Counted from the first letter of the stretch, positions 38,441-51,428 are shown. The stretch is DNA of 64,000 bases from Sinotaia quadrata (GCA_028829895.1 CM054184.1:21617701-21681700); one strand, 5' to 3'. Notes: a model not told the origin generated them from the letters alone. Numbers and translations are program-made.

Positions 38441-39597
38441 ATTTTCCGAAGTGCTCGTAAAAATCTCTCTCCTTACAATATTGTTGAATTGAAACAAAAC
38501 ATGGTTAAAACATGACTACTTTTTAAAAGCCGCTTTACAAGAATGTTTATCCAGTTCCAACTAGGACTCTAGGGGAAATTTCATTTTCTGTGGACTTTCC
38601 CGACACTATTACTCATAGGGACTCAAGGAATGGCCAGTTGTTAAAAACAATCAGCGCTACAGTGAGACACAAGAGTAAAATCACTGTAAAAAAAGAGCCG
38701 TGTGCTTAAAAGGTTCACTTCCAATCCTGACTATTTTGATGCTTTGCCATGTGACCAACAGGCTGATGAGCCATTGCATGAAGACATTGGTGACATATAA
38801 ACAGTTTAGCAGGCACCGCTTTATAGTACACTGATACCTATGTAGTTGGATTTTACCTGTTTCAGTGTAACGTGGCATGGCACTCCAAAATTAAAGTAGA
38901 CTGTCACATGATGCTTGTGTGTATGTGTGTGTGATCACGAACATAACAGCACATGTTTTGTTGTTCTGTCTGTCAATTCGTACAACATTATATCAGCCAC
39001 AAAAAACATTATTTTATTTCCAAAACAGACCACACAACGCTGATGCAAAAATAATCTAAAATATGACTCCTGAGTACACAGTGTGAAATGTATTAGCATT
39101 AATCACAAGGCAAAATAATAACAATCCTTTGAAAAAATAAACAGAGTCCAAGAAAAAGGGAGAAAGATAAAGTCAAATTATACCTTTCCTTGATTGACAA
39201 TCAGTAAAAACAAAAACATTGATGTAATAGCTACTCTTTCTGCTTGATTTCCTTGCAAATTAGACATGTTTGTGTTATATTAAAAAATGTAATTTTATGT
39301 GCATAGTACAAGCTCGCTTGGTTTCAAACTTTAAAGATTTATTATTTATTATATGAAGTACAAAACTCTGACCCTGCTGTATTTTCCCCTGTGGAATATC
39401 CACTTGTTATTTATATTTAATGACTCCCATTGTTACATTCCAGCATTTATTTTAAGACCCTGTTTCAGAATTATCTCACCTTATTTTGACAACAGACTGG
39501 ATGCCCTCCAATTTACCCTTCAGTCTCAATAAAATTTAAATGCTCTTAGTTAAAGCCGACAAATTTTACAGACAGGCAAAACATTGTTTTGAACTGA
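38441..39597. other. No gene seen; contains dispersed repeat copy 2 (about 39410-39545)
   Basis: The part just right of 38440 may still belong to the transposon. ACCCTGTTTCAG, TTGACAACAGACTGG and TTTACCCTTCAGTCT at 39458-39530 match the element at 29560-29690 in order and orientation. The rest is AT-rich. Confidence 0.5.
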
Positions 39598-39742
39598 GTG
39601 AAATATAGAGAATATTTCCTAAACACTGAGTGAAATATAGAGAATATTTCCTAAACACTGAGTGAAATATAGAGAATATTTCCTAAACATTGAGTGAAAT
39701 ATAGAGAATATTTCCTAAACACTGAGTGAAATATAGAGAAAC
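39598..39742. repeat. 32-bp minisatellite, about 4.5 copies
   Basis: AAATATAGAGAATATTTCCT then AAACACTGAGTG repeats at 39601 and 39633 and onward. Confidence 0.95.
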
Positions 39743-39894
39743 TAAGTAGAAGGAACACGACCAGTGAAGAAAGACTCATTACTGATTAAGTACAAATCAT
39801 GTACTTACTATAATATTTCTTATTCTATTATTATTTTTTATAATTAAATTTTATTGTTAATCATTTAAAATTCTTATGCATCTTTATTAAGTAG

Positions 39895-39944
<50 letters not shown>

Positions 39945-39960
39945 GTGTGTGTGTGTGTGT

Positions 39961-40026
<66 letters not shown>

Positions 40027-40579
40027 TTTTCAAGCAGATCTCATTTTTGAAACCTACCGTATTCAGTATTGAAGAAAAATATTAAGCTTGAGATTTATAC
40101 AGACACTGAGTTCTTATCCCATCCATCGTTTGTACGAGTAGTTTAAATGTAACATTCACTTTACAATAATGTAGCAATTATGTAGCTGATTGAAATGGTT
40201 TCTCTCTGATGGAAAACAAAAAAAAAAATAAGGTATCAAACTGTAGTTGATACAAATCAATAGTGTTGGAAGCCAAAGAACGTAATAGGGTAGACTGCTC
40301 TGATTATTAAAAAGAATAATTATGAATTTCTTTATCGCGAAGCCCAAACGTCATTACTATGTGAACAGATTCTAGAAGCAAGAAATGACCACACTAGAAG
40401 CAAGTCCAAGAAATGACCACCTAGAACATTGAAACTGTTCCAGAAATATTAAATAACTATATGGTATTATACCTGTGGTAGAAATGTTAAATAACTACAT
40501 GTATATGATATTATACAGTGCCAGAAATGTTTGACTGTGACATTTTGTAGGTACTCAGTGACACTGACATTTTGTATGT
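39743..40579. repeat. (TG)n microsatellite at 39898-40024 in AT-rich sequence
   Basis: About 125 bp of TG with two single-base interruptions (TAGG near 39942, TATG near 39965). Flanks are AT-rich and without a gene. Confidence 0.9.
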
Positions 40580-40978
40580 ATAACTCGGTGACGGTGACAT
40601 TTCGTAATAACAATATAATATGACTAAAAGACAAAGTAACTCTACGTCACGTGACGGTGACATTTCGTAATAACAATATAATATGACTAAAAGACAAAGT
40701 AACTCTACGTCACGTGACGGTGACATTTCGTAATAACAATATAATATGACTAAAAGACAAAGTAACTCTACGTCACGTGACGGTGACATTTCGTAATAAC
40801 AATATAATATGACTAAAAGGCAAAGTAACTCTACGTCACGTGACGGTGACACTTTGTAATAACAATATAATATGACTAAAAGACAAAGTAACTCTACGTC
40901 ACGCGACGGTGACATTTCGTAATAACAATATAATATGACTAAAAGGCAAAGTAACTCTGCGTCACGTTACGGAAGTTA
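40580..40978. repeat. 63-bp minisatellite, about 6 copies
   Basis: GTGACATTTCGTAATAACAA, TATAATATGACTAAAAGACA and AAGTAACTCTACGTCACGTG repeat every 63 bp (40594, 40657). The period is 21 codons, so the 134-codon minus-strand frame is a by-product. Confidence 0.96.
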
Positions 40979-41159
40979 AATGGAGATAGTCAGTAAACAA
41001 AACCAAAATAAAAACGTTAAAGAAATAGACTTTGTGAAGATGATTCATGATTTGATAAATAACTATATCACGCAGTTCTCATTCAAGATACTTTTATCAT
41101 ACTGCTGGCTACTAAGCACTAAGCATTCCACATCTTTCAATCAGTCGATAGATCCGAGT

Positions 41160-41525
41160 TACATTAATTAACGTACATATGTAAACATTCCTCAAATAAT
41201 TAATTAACGTAAATACGTAAACATTCCTCAAATAATTAATTAACGTAAATACGTAAACATTCCTCAAATAATTAATTAACGTAAATACGTAAACATTCCT
41301 CAAATAATTAATTAACGTAAATACGTAAACATTCCTCAAATAATTAATTAACGTAAATACGTAAACATTCCTCAAATAATTAATTAACGTAAATACGTAA
41401 ACATTCCTCAAATAATTAATTAACGTAAATACGTAAACATTCCTCAAATAATTAATTAACGTAAATACGTAAACATTCCTCAAATAATTAATTAACGTAC
41501 ATATGTAAACATTCCTCAAATAATT
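41160..41525. repeat. 36-bp minisatellite, 10 copies, nearly identical
   Basis: ATTAATTAACGTAAATACGT then AAACATTCCTCAAATA repeats. The first and last copies share the variant ACGTACATATG; the eight between are identical. The minus-strand 169-codon frame is a repeat artefact. Confidence 0.97.
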
Positions 41526-42130
41526 GCAACGAGTTAAACATTTTCTTATGAATTTTATCACTATCTTCATGACTGCCTTTATCATCGTTATCAATGTCAT
41601 TATTATCATTATCTTCATCATTTCATTTAAATGCTTTCGAATATATGTAATTGCCTCAGAAACAGATCTCTGCTGGTTTTGTAATTATTTACACGTCACT
41701 TCAGCTCTACAGTGTTTATTGCAAGGGTTGGAACTCATAGCCGACGGCGATAGTGCATGGCAGGTTATGTCATCTTGATTAATCACGCGTCCCCGACCGC
41801 GGTACATATGAAACCTGCTCGGTTTCTGTGCGTGCAATTTAAAAATGGAACTTTCAGCTCAGTGGCTCTCTCTTAAGTCATTATGTTACTACATGATTAT
41901 TTCTAGAACATTAGAGTTACCTACATGATTACTTCTAGGACATTAGAGTTACCTTTCTCAAGCGCTGATGAGATTGTTGCGCGAATGTTATATTATGGAG
42001 ATCATAGCCTGAGGGCAATCCTTAGAACCGTCTCAAATCTGTATGTTTTGTTGGTGGCTTACGACCCACTTGCTCTGTGTTTGCTGCACTTTTTTATTGT
42101 TGACTTGATTTTGTTAAGACAAATGTCGCT

Positions 42131-42136
<6 letters not shown>
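41526..42136. other. No gene seen
   Basis: Unique sequence with ATTATCATT-rich wording at 41580-41625 and a 33-bp duplicated phrase (TACATGATTA...CTAG.ACATTAGAGTTACC) at 41890-41955. Confidence 0.5.

Positions 42137-42203
<67 letters not shown>
42137..42203. repeat. (GT)n microsatellite
   Basis: About 67 bp of uninterrupted GT. Confidence 0.99.
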
Positions 42204-42204
<1 letters not shown>

Positions 42205-42974
42205 GATAAATGCAAGCCCAAGAAGTTTAATTTTCGACATTATGAACAGTAGGCACAGTTACACAGCTGTTGCCATGGTATTCATGGCATTTTACGTCCC
42301 CACTGGTCAGTGACTGACACTTGGATCGATTAGATTTTATATTGCCCAATGAGGACAATTATTGAAACAATTTATTTCAGAAATCTGTTCTCGTCTACAG
42401 AACAAGTACAGTAACAGATTAAATTTTCATTTATTGCAAATTTATAAAATTACTCTCATATACTTTTCCAACTAATATTTCACATCAGTTACATTTAGGG
42501 CATATATTATATTAACATTTTAAAAAATCGACAAACATTTTCTGTTAATTTTATAGACTCAAGCTAACGAAATTTTTAGAACGGGGGGTGGGGGGACAGG
42601 TTACACGGAGGTGAAGTTGGTAAAACCGTCTTCTTAATGTAGGGGGCGCTTTCGGCTTCCGCCGCTATCGCGCTTTTCCAACCTCAAAATGCGACTAATA
42701 ATTATATAGATTTCTTTCCTAACTACAGATACCAGATGTTTCAAAGTGTCTGAATCACAGCCATAAACGCCCTGAAACGTAAGACCACTCCAACCAATGT
42801 AGGTCAAGGTGACAATCGAGAGGAGAGAAGAAAATGTGCACCTGAATTTGAAAACTACGTAATGAAGGACGTTGGTGGAGCGATGAAAAATAAATAGTAA
42901 ACCACTGTGCTTAAGTGTTTTAAAAAGAAATTTTAAAATGTCTCGAAATTGTACTACTCTTTGACCACAGATTA
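42204..42974. repeat. Unique sequence with GC-rich inverted-pair element, right copy (42633-42680)
   Basis: GGGGGCGCTTTCGGCTTCCG continues CCGCTATCGCGCTTTTCC. It is the inverted counterpart of 37485-37540. A G-rich patch (GGGGGGTGGGGGGAC) lies at 42584-42598. No gene is visible. Confidence 0.7.
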
Positions 42975-43252
42975 GACGTGGTATTCAAACTGACAGACTA
43001 GAAGTTTCATAGATTATAAGCGTTATTCAAACTGATAGATTATAAGTGAAATTCAAACTGATAGATTTTTATAAATGTTATTCAACTCATAGATTACAAA
43101 TGTTATTCAAACTGATTTTCCAATAGTGATATTCAAAACTGATAGATTATAAGTGATATTCAAACTGAGAGATTAGAAGTGATATTCAAATTGATAGATT
43201 TTAAGTGATATTCAAACTGATAGATCGATAGCGACATTCAAATGACAGGCTC
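42975..43252. repeat. Degenerate 25-30-bp minisatellite, about 9 copies
   Basis: CTGATAGATTATAAGTGATATTCAAA-like copies, each differing by substitutions and indels. Confidence 0.85.
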
Positions 43253-43456
43253 ATGATCGTACTGTGGTGGAGTAAATTTGCCTATCCATATTTCTAGACT
43301 TAATTGTTATATAAATTAATAAATCTATTAAATAAAGTATCAAATATGCACTTAATAAATACAATGAGAAAGATTACTTGTTTCAATATTTCTAGGAAAC
43401 TACGTTTGAATAATTTTAATACCTACACATTCTTTCATCCTAAAACACAATTTAAA
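43253..43456. other. AT-rich sequence, no gene seen
   Basis: Possible 3' flank if the adjacent coding-like stretch is real. Confidence 0.4.
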
Positions 43457-43569
43457 TTAGTCAGGTGCTGTTTCAATTGTTTTCCATGCATTTTTTGTAA
43501 CAAAGTCAAGTTTGTGGTTCAAGTTATCACTGTCTATTGCACGTGTTTCCCTTCTCACGTGGTAGAGCA
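43457..43569 (-). CDS. Possible last exon or transposon remnant, unidentified
   Basis: After TAATCAG the minus strand reads LYHVRRETRAIDSDNLNHKL, then DFVTKNAWKTIETAPD and a TAA at 43457-43459. Composition is strongly protein-like. One frame over and immediately upstream, KSAQVSLERIAANQ is also readable, suggesting either a splice junction or a frameshifted remnant. The acceptor has a poor pyrimidine tract, which favours a remnant. I cannot name the family. Confidence 0.3.
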
Positions 43570-44269
43570 CTGATTAGCTGCTATTCTCTCCAGGCTAACC
43601 TGGGCGCTCTTTTACCGTATTAGCTCCCGATAACAGAACAATAATTGTAGTAGTTTCCATAACTTCCTTTGTACCAGAAACTGTCCAATGCAGTCAGCAT
43701 ATTTTGCCACCATACACCAACAGAGTGCAGTGTATTCCTTACACTGCAGTAGATACTTCTCGCGTCCACCACAGTCATAGTGGTTTATACTCAGTAGACT
43801 GGGAGATGCAAATAAAACAAGGAAAGGCTGCTATTTCCCCCGTAAAATTTAATCAGGGAACAAACGCCAAATTTCCAGTTTATTCATTTTTAACTCCAAT
43901 CTTTCTTTCATTCAAGTCTTAACTAACAGTTTTCTACAACAGTAAATAGCCCGATACACACGATCGCAGGGTGCTCTGGGGGATGTGTGGGTGTGGGGAC
44001 TTTAAAGAGGCGAGAGAAGAGCAGGTCTGTCATCTCCTTGTATGACACATCGCCACTGACTTAAATCGAACGACCTCATATGTCAGCCTCAAAATTATCT
44101 AGTTCCCACAATTTGCTAGCAGCCTTTATATTGCCCTGTAGACAAATGCATATATATCACATTTTTCTAGATCCACTCCTTTACTGTCATTGATTTAATG
44201 CCTTCAGACTTCTTGTCTGCCTCCTGCATTCTTAAGTCTGGCCATATCATTGGGGGCCATGATACAAGA
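43570..44269. other. No gene seen
   Basis: Unique sequence; part of 43570-43610 may extend the adjacent coding-like remnant. Confidence 0.4.
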
Positions 44270-44600
44270 AATGTGCTTTAGATTCATATCCAATTTTTAT
44301 TAAATTTCAGGAATACTTTTCTCTGTCCTTGAGATTCAGAAGTATTTATATGTTCTTTAGATTCAGGACTACTTTTAGCTAGATTCAGAAATACTTAGCT
44401 AGATTAAGATATTCTTTCGATTTATGACTACTTTAGCTGGATTCAAGAATATTTATCTGTTCTTTAGATTCAAGAATACTTATCTATTTTTTAGATTCAA
44501 GAATACTTAGCTAGAATCAGAAGTACTTCCCTATTCTTTAGTTTCAGAAACATTTAGCTAGATTCAATTCTTTAGATTTAGGAACAATACTTGATTTTTT
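44270..44600. repeat. Degenerate repeat, AGATTCAGAAATACTTAGCT family
   Basis: Short phrases TTTAGATTCA, GAATACTTA and AGCTAGATT recur irregularly about 12 times. Confidence 0.75.
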
Positions 44601-44724
44601 AGATTGTTCTATTTAAATGGTGTCATTTTCGCTCTGTACACTCCGTTTCATAACATGCATTTCCGTTTACACTTACAGGAAGATGCGTTTGGATCACTTG
44701 TATGCATAGTTTTCCATTACTTTC

Positions 44725-45000
44725 TTCTAGACTTTTACAGGACTAGTTCACTCTATTACTTCCACCTCTATTTTTACAGGACTAGTTCATTATATTACTT
44801 ACTTCATTATATTATTTACTTACTTCTAGACTTTTACAGGACTAGTTCACTATGTTACTTCCGCCTAGATTTTTACAGAACTACTCCATTCTATTGCTTA
44901 CTTCCATTTAGATTTTTACTGGACTAGTTCACTCTATTGCTTACTTGTCTGGATTTTTACAGAACTAGTCCTGTAAAAATCGATATGGAAAAGTAAGTAA
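44725..45000. repeat. About 37-bp degenerate minisatellite with one inverted copy
   Basis: TTTTTACAGGACTAGTTCAC then TCTATTACTTCC recurs about seven times. At 44966 orientation flips, so the last partial copy reads CCTGTAAAAATC and then AAAAGTAAGTAATAG. The junction is a near-perfect 30-bp palindrome (44952-44981, 28 of 30 positions paired, centre ACTAGT). Confidence 0.85.
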
Positions 45001-45944
45001 TAGAAAAAAAAGAATTGCTATCATCTAACAATCTAAAGCCTACTAGCAAGTATATAGATTTACCAGTCAAACATTGAATTGTTGTCATACAAAAATCTGT
45101 TTACTTGTATGTATCTAGATCTACTTGGCCAGACGCAGAATTGCTGTCATCTAAAAATCTCGAGTCAACTTACACGTGTCTAGATCTACTCGATCAGACA
45201 CAAACTTATTGTCATCTAACAGTCTCGGGTGTATGTATACATGCTGTGCTGTTTATTCAGGCTAATTGAACCAAGGAAAGTTCTATTTTATCTTTCACTA
45301 TTTGGAATTTATTTCAGAGATCTCTCATGCATTTGTCCGATAATTTTATATTGTAAATATAATTTTGAGACGTTTCCATATTTTATTTTATGTATGCATA
45401 GAAGGAACATATAAAAGAAATTATTCATTTCTGTTTGAGCAGTACAGTGATATAGTTATGTGGCAGTACCTGTTCATGTACAATTATTAGTGCTTCATGC
45501 ATATTTATGAATCGTAAGTCATTTGCCCTAAGAATGTACAAGCAAAACTACTTTGTACATACTTTGTTTAAGCCTACATTATGAAATGCTGTATTTTATC
45601 TTTATAAAATGCTACATTTTTTGTGGCCAACATTGTAAAAACACTATTTATGCTAACTAACTGTTTATGATATCTGTGCCTGTTTCTGAGTATGACAGAG
45701 CACTAGCCTGTCATGTCTGGTGACAATATTATGAATGTGTACAACTGTACCAAATTGTTAGTTGCAGAGCTTACAGATAGATGTAGCAAATCACTTGAAG
45801 TGGCACTGTGTCTGTTTTACAGTGGTTCCTATTTGCGTCTGTGTATCTGCATGTGAGTTAGTGTGTCTGACTCTAGTTCTAATCTGATTCAAGTTCAAGG
45901 CTACATTTTTTGTTGTGATTTTAACACTAGCTATCATATTATCT
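45001..45944. other. Short degenerate repeat (45065-45235), otherwise no gene seen
   Basis: TTGTCATCTAA followed by AATCT, GTCTAGATCTACT and CAGAC occurs three times about 65 bp apart. The rest to 45944 is AT-rich and unique. Confidence 0.6.
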
Positions 45945-46175
45945 GTACAGGCAAAACGAATGTCGTGTATGTCAGTTGTAAACATGAATTGGTTTATTGA
46001 ATCTAAATCTATACAGGCAAAATGAATGTCTTGTATGTCAGTTGTAAATATGAATTGGTTTATTGAATTTAAATCTATACAGGCAAAATGAATGTCTTGT
46101 ATGTCAGTTGTAAACATGAATTGGTTTATTGAATTTAAATCTATACAGGCAAAATGAATGTCGTGTATGTCAGTT
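45945..46175. repeat. 66-bp minisatellite, about 3.5 copies
   Basis: AAACATGAATTGGTTTATTG, AATTTAAATCTATACAGGCA and AAATGAATGTCTTGTATGTC repeat. The period is 22 codons, so the minus-strand frame through it repeats a 22-residue peptide. Confidence 0.95.
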
Positions 46176-47436
46176 GTAAACATAGATCGAGAGGAACAGG
46201 ATTCAAGCCAATTGTTCCGCCAGTCAGATATACATCCACTGCGGCCTGGCTCAGGACATTGATAGTCTAGTTCATGTCTGCAAGAATGTGGGAAAACAGT
46301 ACAGATGAATGCACGAATAGCAAATGTTTGAGCAGAAGAAAAACAGAGGAATGCGAGTATACTACATACACAGTGTGAACGAACAAGACCTATGAATTTC
46401 AATGCGCACAATTAAATGAAAGACTAATCAAAGGGAAAGCATCTTGAGTCACGCTGAAGGCTGTTGACGAATGTGATGGTCGAAAGATAGACAACCCGAG
46501 AAAGGAGCTGAAGACTGCTGACATCATTGAACACAAAGAAGCCTAGAGCGCTGGCGAAATGTTTGCAGAAGTGAATACAGTAAAAGAGGAACACGCTCGC
46601 CTTCACTGAGAGTGGGGCGCCGCAAAAACAACAACCTAGTCCTAGACGAACTGTATTTAAGCTATTTCTTGTTGTAAACTCCCTCTCAATCTGAAAGACG
46701 TATCATGCCAGAAAACATTCAACATAATGATTTGTTCCCGATTTCACTGACAACTTAAAAAATTCACCAGCAAAAGTAGGCAAGTGACAAGTCAGAGGCA
46801 ACAGGCAAGTGACAAGCCAGAGGCAACTGACATGCCAGAGAAAGGAGAAACAAAGTCTGATTTATTCTGGACAGTTAGCAGAAAATATTACATCAATGCA
46901 AAGAACTTGTAGCTGTTATAAAAGTATGTCTAAAAATACCAAGAAAATATAGAATTAAAAACAAACTTGTATTATATGTTGATTGAAACTAGCGAAAACA
47001 TATCAATATTTCTATTATAATTAACGGTAGTTAATTATTTCTTTGTGTAAAATATTCGCACGGTTTTAGGTATCTTTAAATGTCACCGATTGGGCGTCTT
47101 ACGAACACGAGGCAATTGTTTACCATGACATTAACTGATAAGACAAGGTTGTATGGGAAAACTGCATACCACTGATTGCCAATGTGTGCATTTATCAGTA
47201 TCAAAATCTAGAAGTCATTTTACAACGGCAAATACCTTTTGCGACAAATATCTCACTTTGCAGACCTATTACAACGATGTACATATGGAAAGATACGAAC
47301 ATGACTTGAAAGACAAGCAGACCGATTACAGTGATCAGATAAACAAATAAATACAACTCTTGCTGATTGTAATGTTTGGAGAACATTTCATTTCTTCTGT
47401 TATTTTAATGAACAATAATATTATTGAAGGAAATGA
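46176..47436. other. No supportable gene
   Basis: On the minus strand 46190-46290 follows a good-looking acceptor (CTGTTTTCCCACATTCTTGCAG-type tract) and has cysteine-containing frame text (HELDYQCPEPGRSGCISDW), but it runs into the 66-bp repeat without a clear donor. Two overlapping phrases AGGCAAGTGACAAG are duplicated near 46775-46835. Confidence 0.35.
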
Positions 47437-47810
<374 letters not shown>

Positions 47811-47848
47811 CATACCCTCAAAATGACAAGAGAGGAAGCGTTAGGCGC

Positions 47849-47849
47849 G

Positions 47850-47943
<94 letters not shown>
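47849..47943. repeat. Compound (GC)n(AC)n microsatellite
   Basis: Six GC/CG steps followed by about 80 bp of AC. Confidence 0.98.
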
Positions 47944-47944
<1 letters not shown>

Positions 47945-48674
47945 AAATAACAAACAGGACAAAAAAAATCTTAGAAAGACGAAACAGACAATTTCTGAAA
48001 CTATGGACATATAGAAAACAAAATGGCCTGACTCTCCTATAGACACTCAACAATCACCAAATGGGACATTAAAGGATACCCAAGTGAATTAGCCATGAAA
48101 ATAAAACACCAAATGGATAGATGTTCTCTCTCTCTTTTTTTTTTTTTAGTCTGAAACAGGAATGTCAGAAAAAAAGCATAAATCACTGATAATCTTTTTT
48201 AAAAAACGTTTTCAAATTGATTTAATAGTCTTTGTGATGTGTTACATTAACACCAATATTTTTTAAAATTAACAATGCTATTACATTGGAAACAAGCGTG
48301 TACTAATTGCTGATGTAGATCACCCCCGTGTGAGCAGAAGAAGTGTCCTGAAACAGTTGTTTCCCTTTGAATGTTAGGACATTAACTCATACAAAATCGC
48401 AAGACCCTTGAAAAGTAGGTATACGGTGATGGAACATAATTCTAGAAAGTGTACTTGTGCAATCAAGTATTGCATCACGCATGGTGGACTAGTAAATTAA
48501 TTATATTAATATTCTATGAGGTCTCAAATTCTGTCAGGATATCTATTAAAGTTAGAGAACCAGTTTCTTGCTATGGGCTGTGTTTGTATACGTATGGGTA
48601 CTTGTCAGTCTATTCCATTAACTGCACGAGACTACGAGTTTAGAAATTTGAAATACACGCTAGTAACACGCACA
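47944..48674. other. No gene seen
   Basis: AT-rich unique sequence with a T-run at 48136-48148. Confidence 0.5.
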
Positions 48675-49290
48675 ATTGTCAGATGTGAAGTATAATGGAA
48701 TGCAGAGAACAAAACATAGGTTAAAAATGTGAGAAGTATAATGGAATGCAGAGAACAAAACATAGGTTAATAATGTGAGAAGTATAATGGAATGCAGAGA
48801 ACAAAACATAGGTTAAAAATGTGAGAAGTATAATGGAATGCAGAGAACAAAACATAGTTTAATAATGTGAGAAGTATAATGGAATGCAGAGAACAAAACA
48901 TAGTTTAATAATGTGAGAAGTATAATGGAATGCAGAGAACAAAACATAGGTTTAAATTGTGAGAAGTATAATGGAATGCAGAGAACAAAACATAGTTTAA
49001 TAATGTGAGAAGTATAATGGAATGCAGAGAACAAAACATAGGTTAATAATGTGAGAAGTATAATGGAATGCAGAGAACAAAACATAGGTTAATAATGTGA
49101 GAAGTATAATGGAATGCAGAGAACAAAACATAGGTTAATAATGTGAGAAGTATAATGGAATGCAGAGAACAAAACATAGGTTAATAATGTGAGAAGTATA
49201 ATGGAATGCAGAGAACAAAACATAGGTTTAAATTGTGAGAAGTATAATGGAATGCAGAGAACAAAACATAGTTTAATAATGTGAGAAGCA
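48675..49290. repeat. 46-bp minisatellite, about 13 copies
   Basis: GAGAAGTATAATGGAATGCA, GAGAACAAAACATAGGTTAA and TAATGT repeat every 46 bp (48731, 48777). Copies vary at AGGTTAA, AGTTTAA and AGGTTTAA; a copy order of AGGTTTAA then AGTTTAA appears twice. Confidence 0.97.
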
Positions 49291-50384
49291 ACACAATATG
49301 TTGCAGGGTGACGACACCCTTTTGATGTCCGAAGCTCTAAGCCTGCTTGCCGATGCAGCTTTCCCCAAAGCTCCTACATGTTTTTTTTTTTTTTTTTTTA
49401 AAACCTTGGAAGTTTGCTGTGTAGTGACCCATGAAAAGCATTATGTCGAAGTGTGGGATAATGTTTTTCTTACTGTGCACACACCTTATACATAGTGAGA
49501 TACTCATAGAGTTAGTACTACGAGAGATACATAACTCTTTTGATGCTGCATAGATATAGAAAATAGATATATTACGATGTAATGAAATGGCTCATTTAAT
49601 AATGAATTCAACATAGAAGTATAACGACGTAATGTAATTACACTTTTAATGTTGCATATGAGCATATAATAGAAGTATTACGATGTAATGAGATCACATT
49701 TTTACTGTTGAATATGAACGCAACACAACGTATAGAGACGTAATGAGAAATAACTCTTTTCACATTGCATATTGCACAGAGCATGCTTCAATGATAAGAG
49801 TTGATGAGTTTAAATACTTCATAGATGTGTAAACTTGTACTCCTTAAGTATAGATGTGTAACGGCGTGTATATTATTTGAAAGTTAAATGGTTACTTATA
49901 ATGGTGGGTGCAATGGACGTAGACTTCATAATTAGGTAACTCGGATAACTGAGTGGACGGAAGAATTATCGCTCTTATAGGTTGTAAACTTTACAAAATA
50001 ACTCATATCACATATAAAACAATAACATTTGCATCCAGCACATACAAAAATAATGTTTCTATTCAATTCAGTTTATTACTGAAATACCATTCATTTTAAA
50101 TAAAAATTAAAAAAATCATAGACTGTGGTTTTATTGTTATGACTACTATAGCACCTTAAAAAAATATAGCAATGAAAATAAGTAATCATCATTATAGAAG
50201 GGCATGTGATATGTAGAGAATAAGAAAGCTGAAGTCAAGACCTGGTTAGGTTTTATGAATAAAAACACTTTTAACCTTTAAATATTTACAACACTGATGT
50301 TAAAGTGAACGGCATGACACAGCCTGATACATATAAACCATAAAACAACCACTCCTTTTAACAATGGCAAGTGTGCATGTGCAT

Positions 50385-50387
<3 letters not shown>
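49291..50387. other. No gene seen
   Basis: T-run at 49381-49399. From 49500 to 49760 TATTACGATGTAATGAAAT-like phrases recur loosely. AT-rich otherwise. Confidence 0.5.
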
Positions 50388-50440
<53 letters not shown>

Positions 50441-50610
50441 CTCAAAGAAATGAACAACACAGACACACATTGAAAGTAAGATATAAGATCAAAACATGTT
50501 CTAAAACAGAATAAGGCAACAGACACATATCAAAGAAATGAACTCACAGACACATTGAAAGTAAGATATAAAATCAAGTATGTTCTAAAAAGAATAAGGC
50601 AACAGGCATC
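50388..50610. repeat. (CA)n microsatellite and ~85-bp tandem duplication
   Basis: CA tract at 50389-50438. Then TCAAAGAAATGAAC, ACATTGAAAGTAAGATATAA and AGAATAAGGCAACAG occur twice (about 50441 and 50529). Confidence 0.93.
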
Positions 50611-51194
50611 ATCTCTGGAGTACACACAAGTACTCTTTTTGTTCAATGCACAATACACTGTAAAACCTATTATTACTGTTACATTTCTTTGCTAATTTAT
50701 TATATGGATATGAAGCACTTTTGTGCACTTGTAAGGTTGAGTTATCTATTTCAGATAAGTTGTTGACATCATTAGCAAGTCAGGGGATGTCAGATAAAGT
50801 AGAATATTTAAATTTTAATATACATACAGATAAGAAAAAGCTGTATACAGACTGGACAAATTATAATAACTAGTCATCTATTCTAAGCCATAAGACCAAA
50901 TTGAATGGAACTACTAGCAAGGATTACACTATAGCAAGAAATAAAATATAAAGCTATCACTATACAACATTGAAATGTAAGAACTGCTAATAATACTGGG
51001 CTATAATTTATGCAAGAAATGCTTCCAATAACATTAATGGCAATAATATATAATAAGAGGTACTATAACATTGCGTTATAATTAATCATATTAACTACTA
51101 ACACTAAATTATAGTTTATCATATTAACTACTAACACTAAATTATAGTTTATCACATGAACTACCAAAAATAAATTATATATTTTATCATAAGA
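50611..51194. other. AT-rich, no gene seen
   Basis: From about 51070, eroded copies of the 33-bp repeat to the right are visible (CTAACACTAAATTATAGTTTATCAT-like). Confidence 0.5.
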
Positions 51195-51428
51195 ACTATG
51201 GAGTATAAATTATCATAAAAATTGCTGTAACACAGAGTTATAATTTATCATAAGAAATACCAACACTAAATTATATTTTATCATAAGAATCACCAACACT
51301 AAATTATATTTTATCATAAGAACCATCAGCACTAATTTATATTTTATCATAAGAACCACCAACACTAAATTATATTTTATCATAAGAACCACCAACACTA
51401 AATTATATTTTATCATAAGGAATTCAAT
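51195..51428. repeat. 33-bp minisatellite, about 7 copies
   Basis: AACCACCAACACTAAATTAT then ATTTTATCATAAG repeats every 33 bp; the 11-codon period opens the minus strand. Confidence 0.94.

Noticed and set aside
40511..41621. 134- and 169-codon minus-strand frames
   Set aside because: They are products of the 63-bp and 36-bp arrays; outside the arrays the frames end quickly.
45791..46411. 206-codon minus-strand frame with a hydrophobic start and cysteines
   Set aside because: One third is the 66-bp array; the cysteine-rich part follows a good acceptor-like tract but has no donor and no family resemblance. Kept only as a remark in the region entry.
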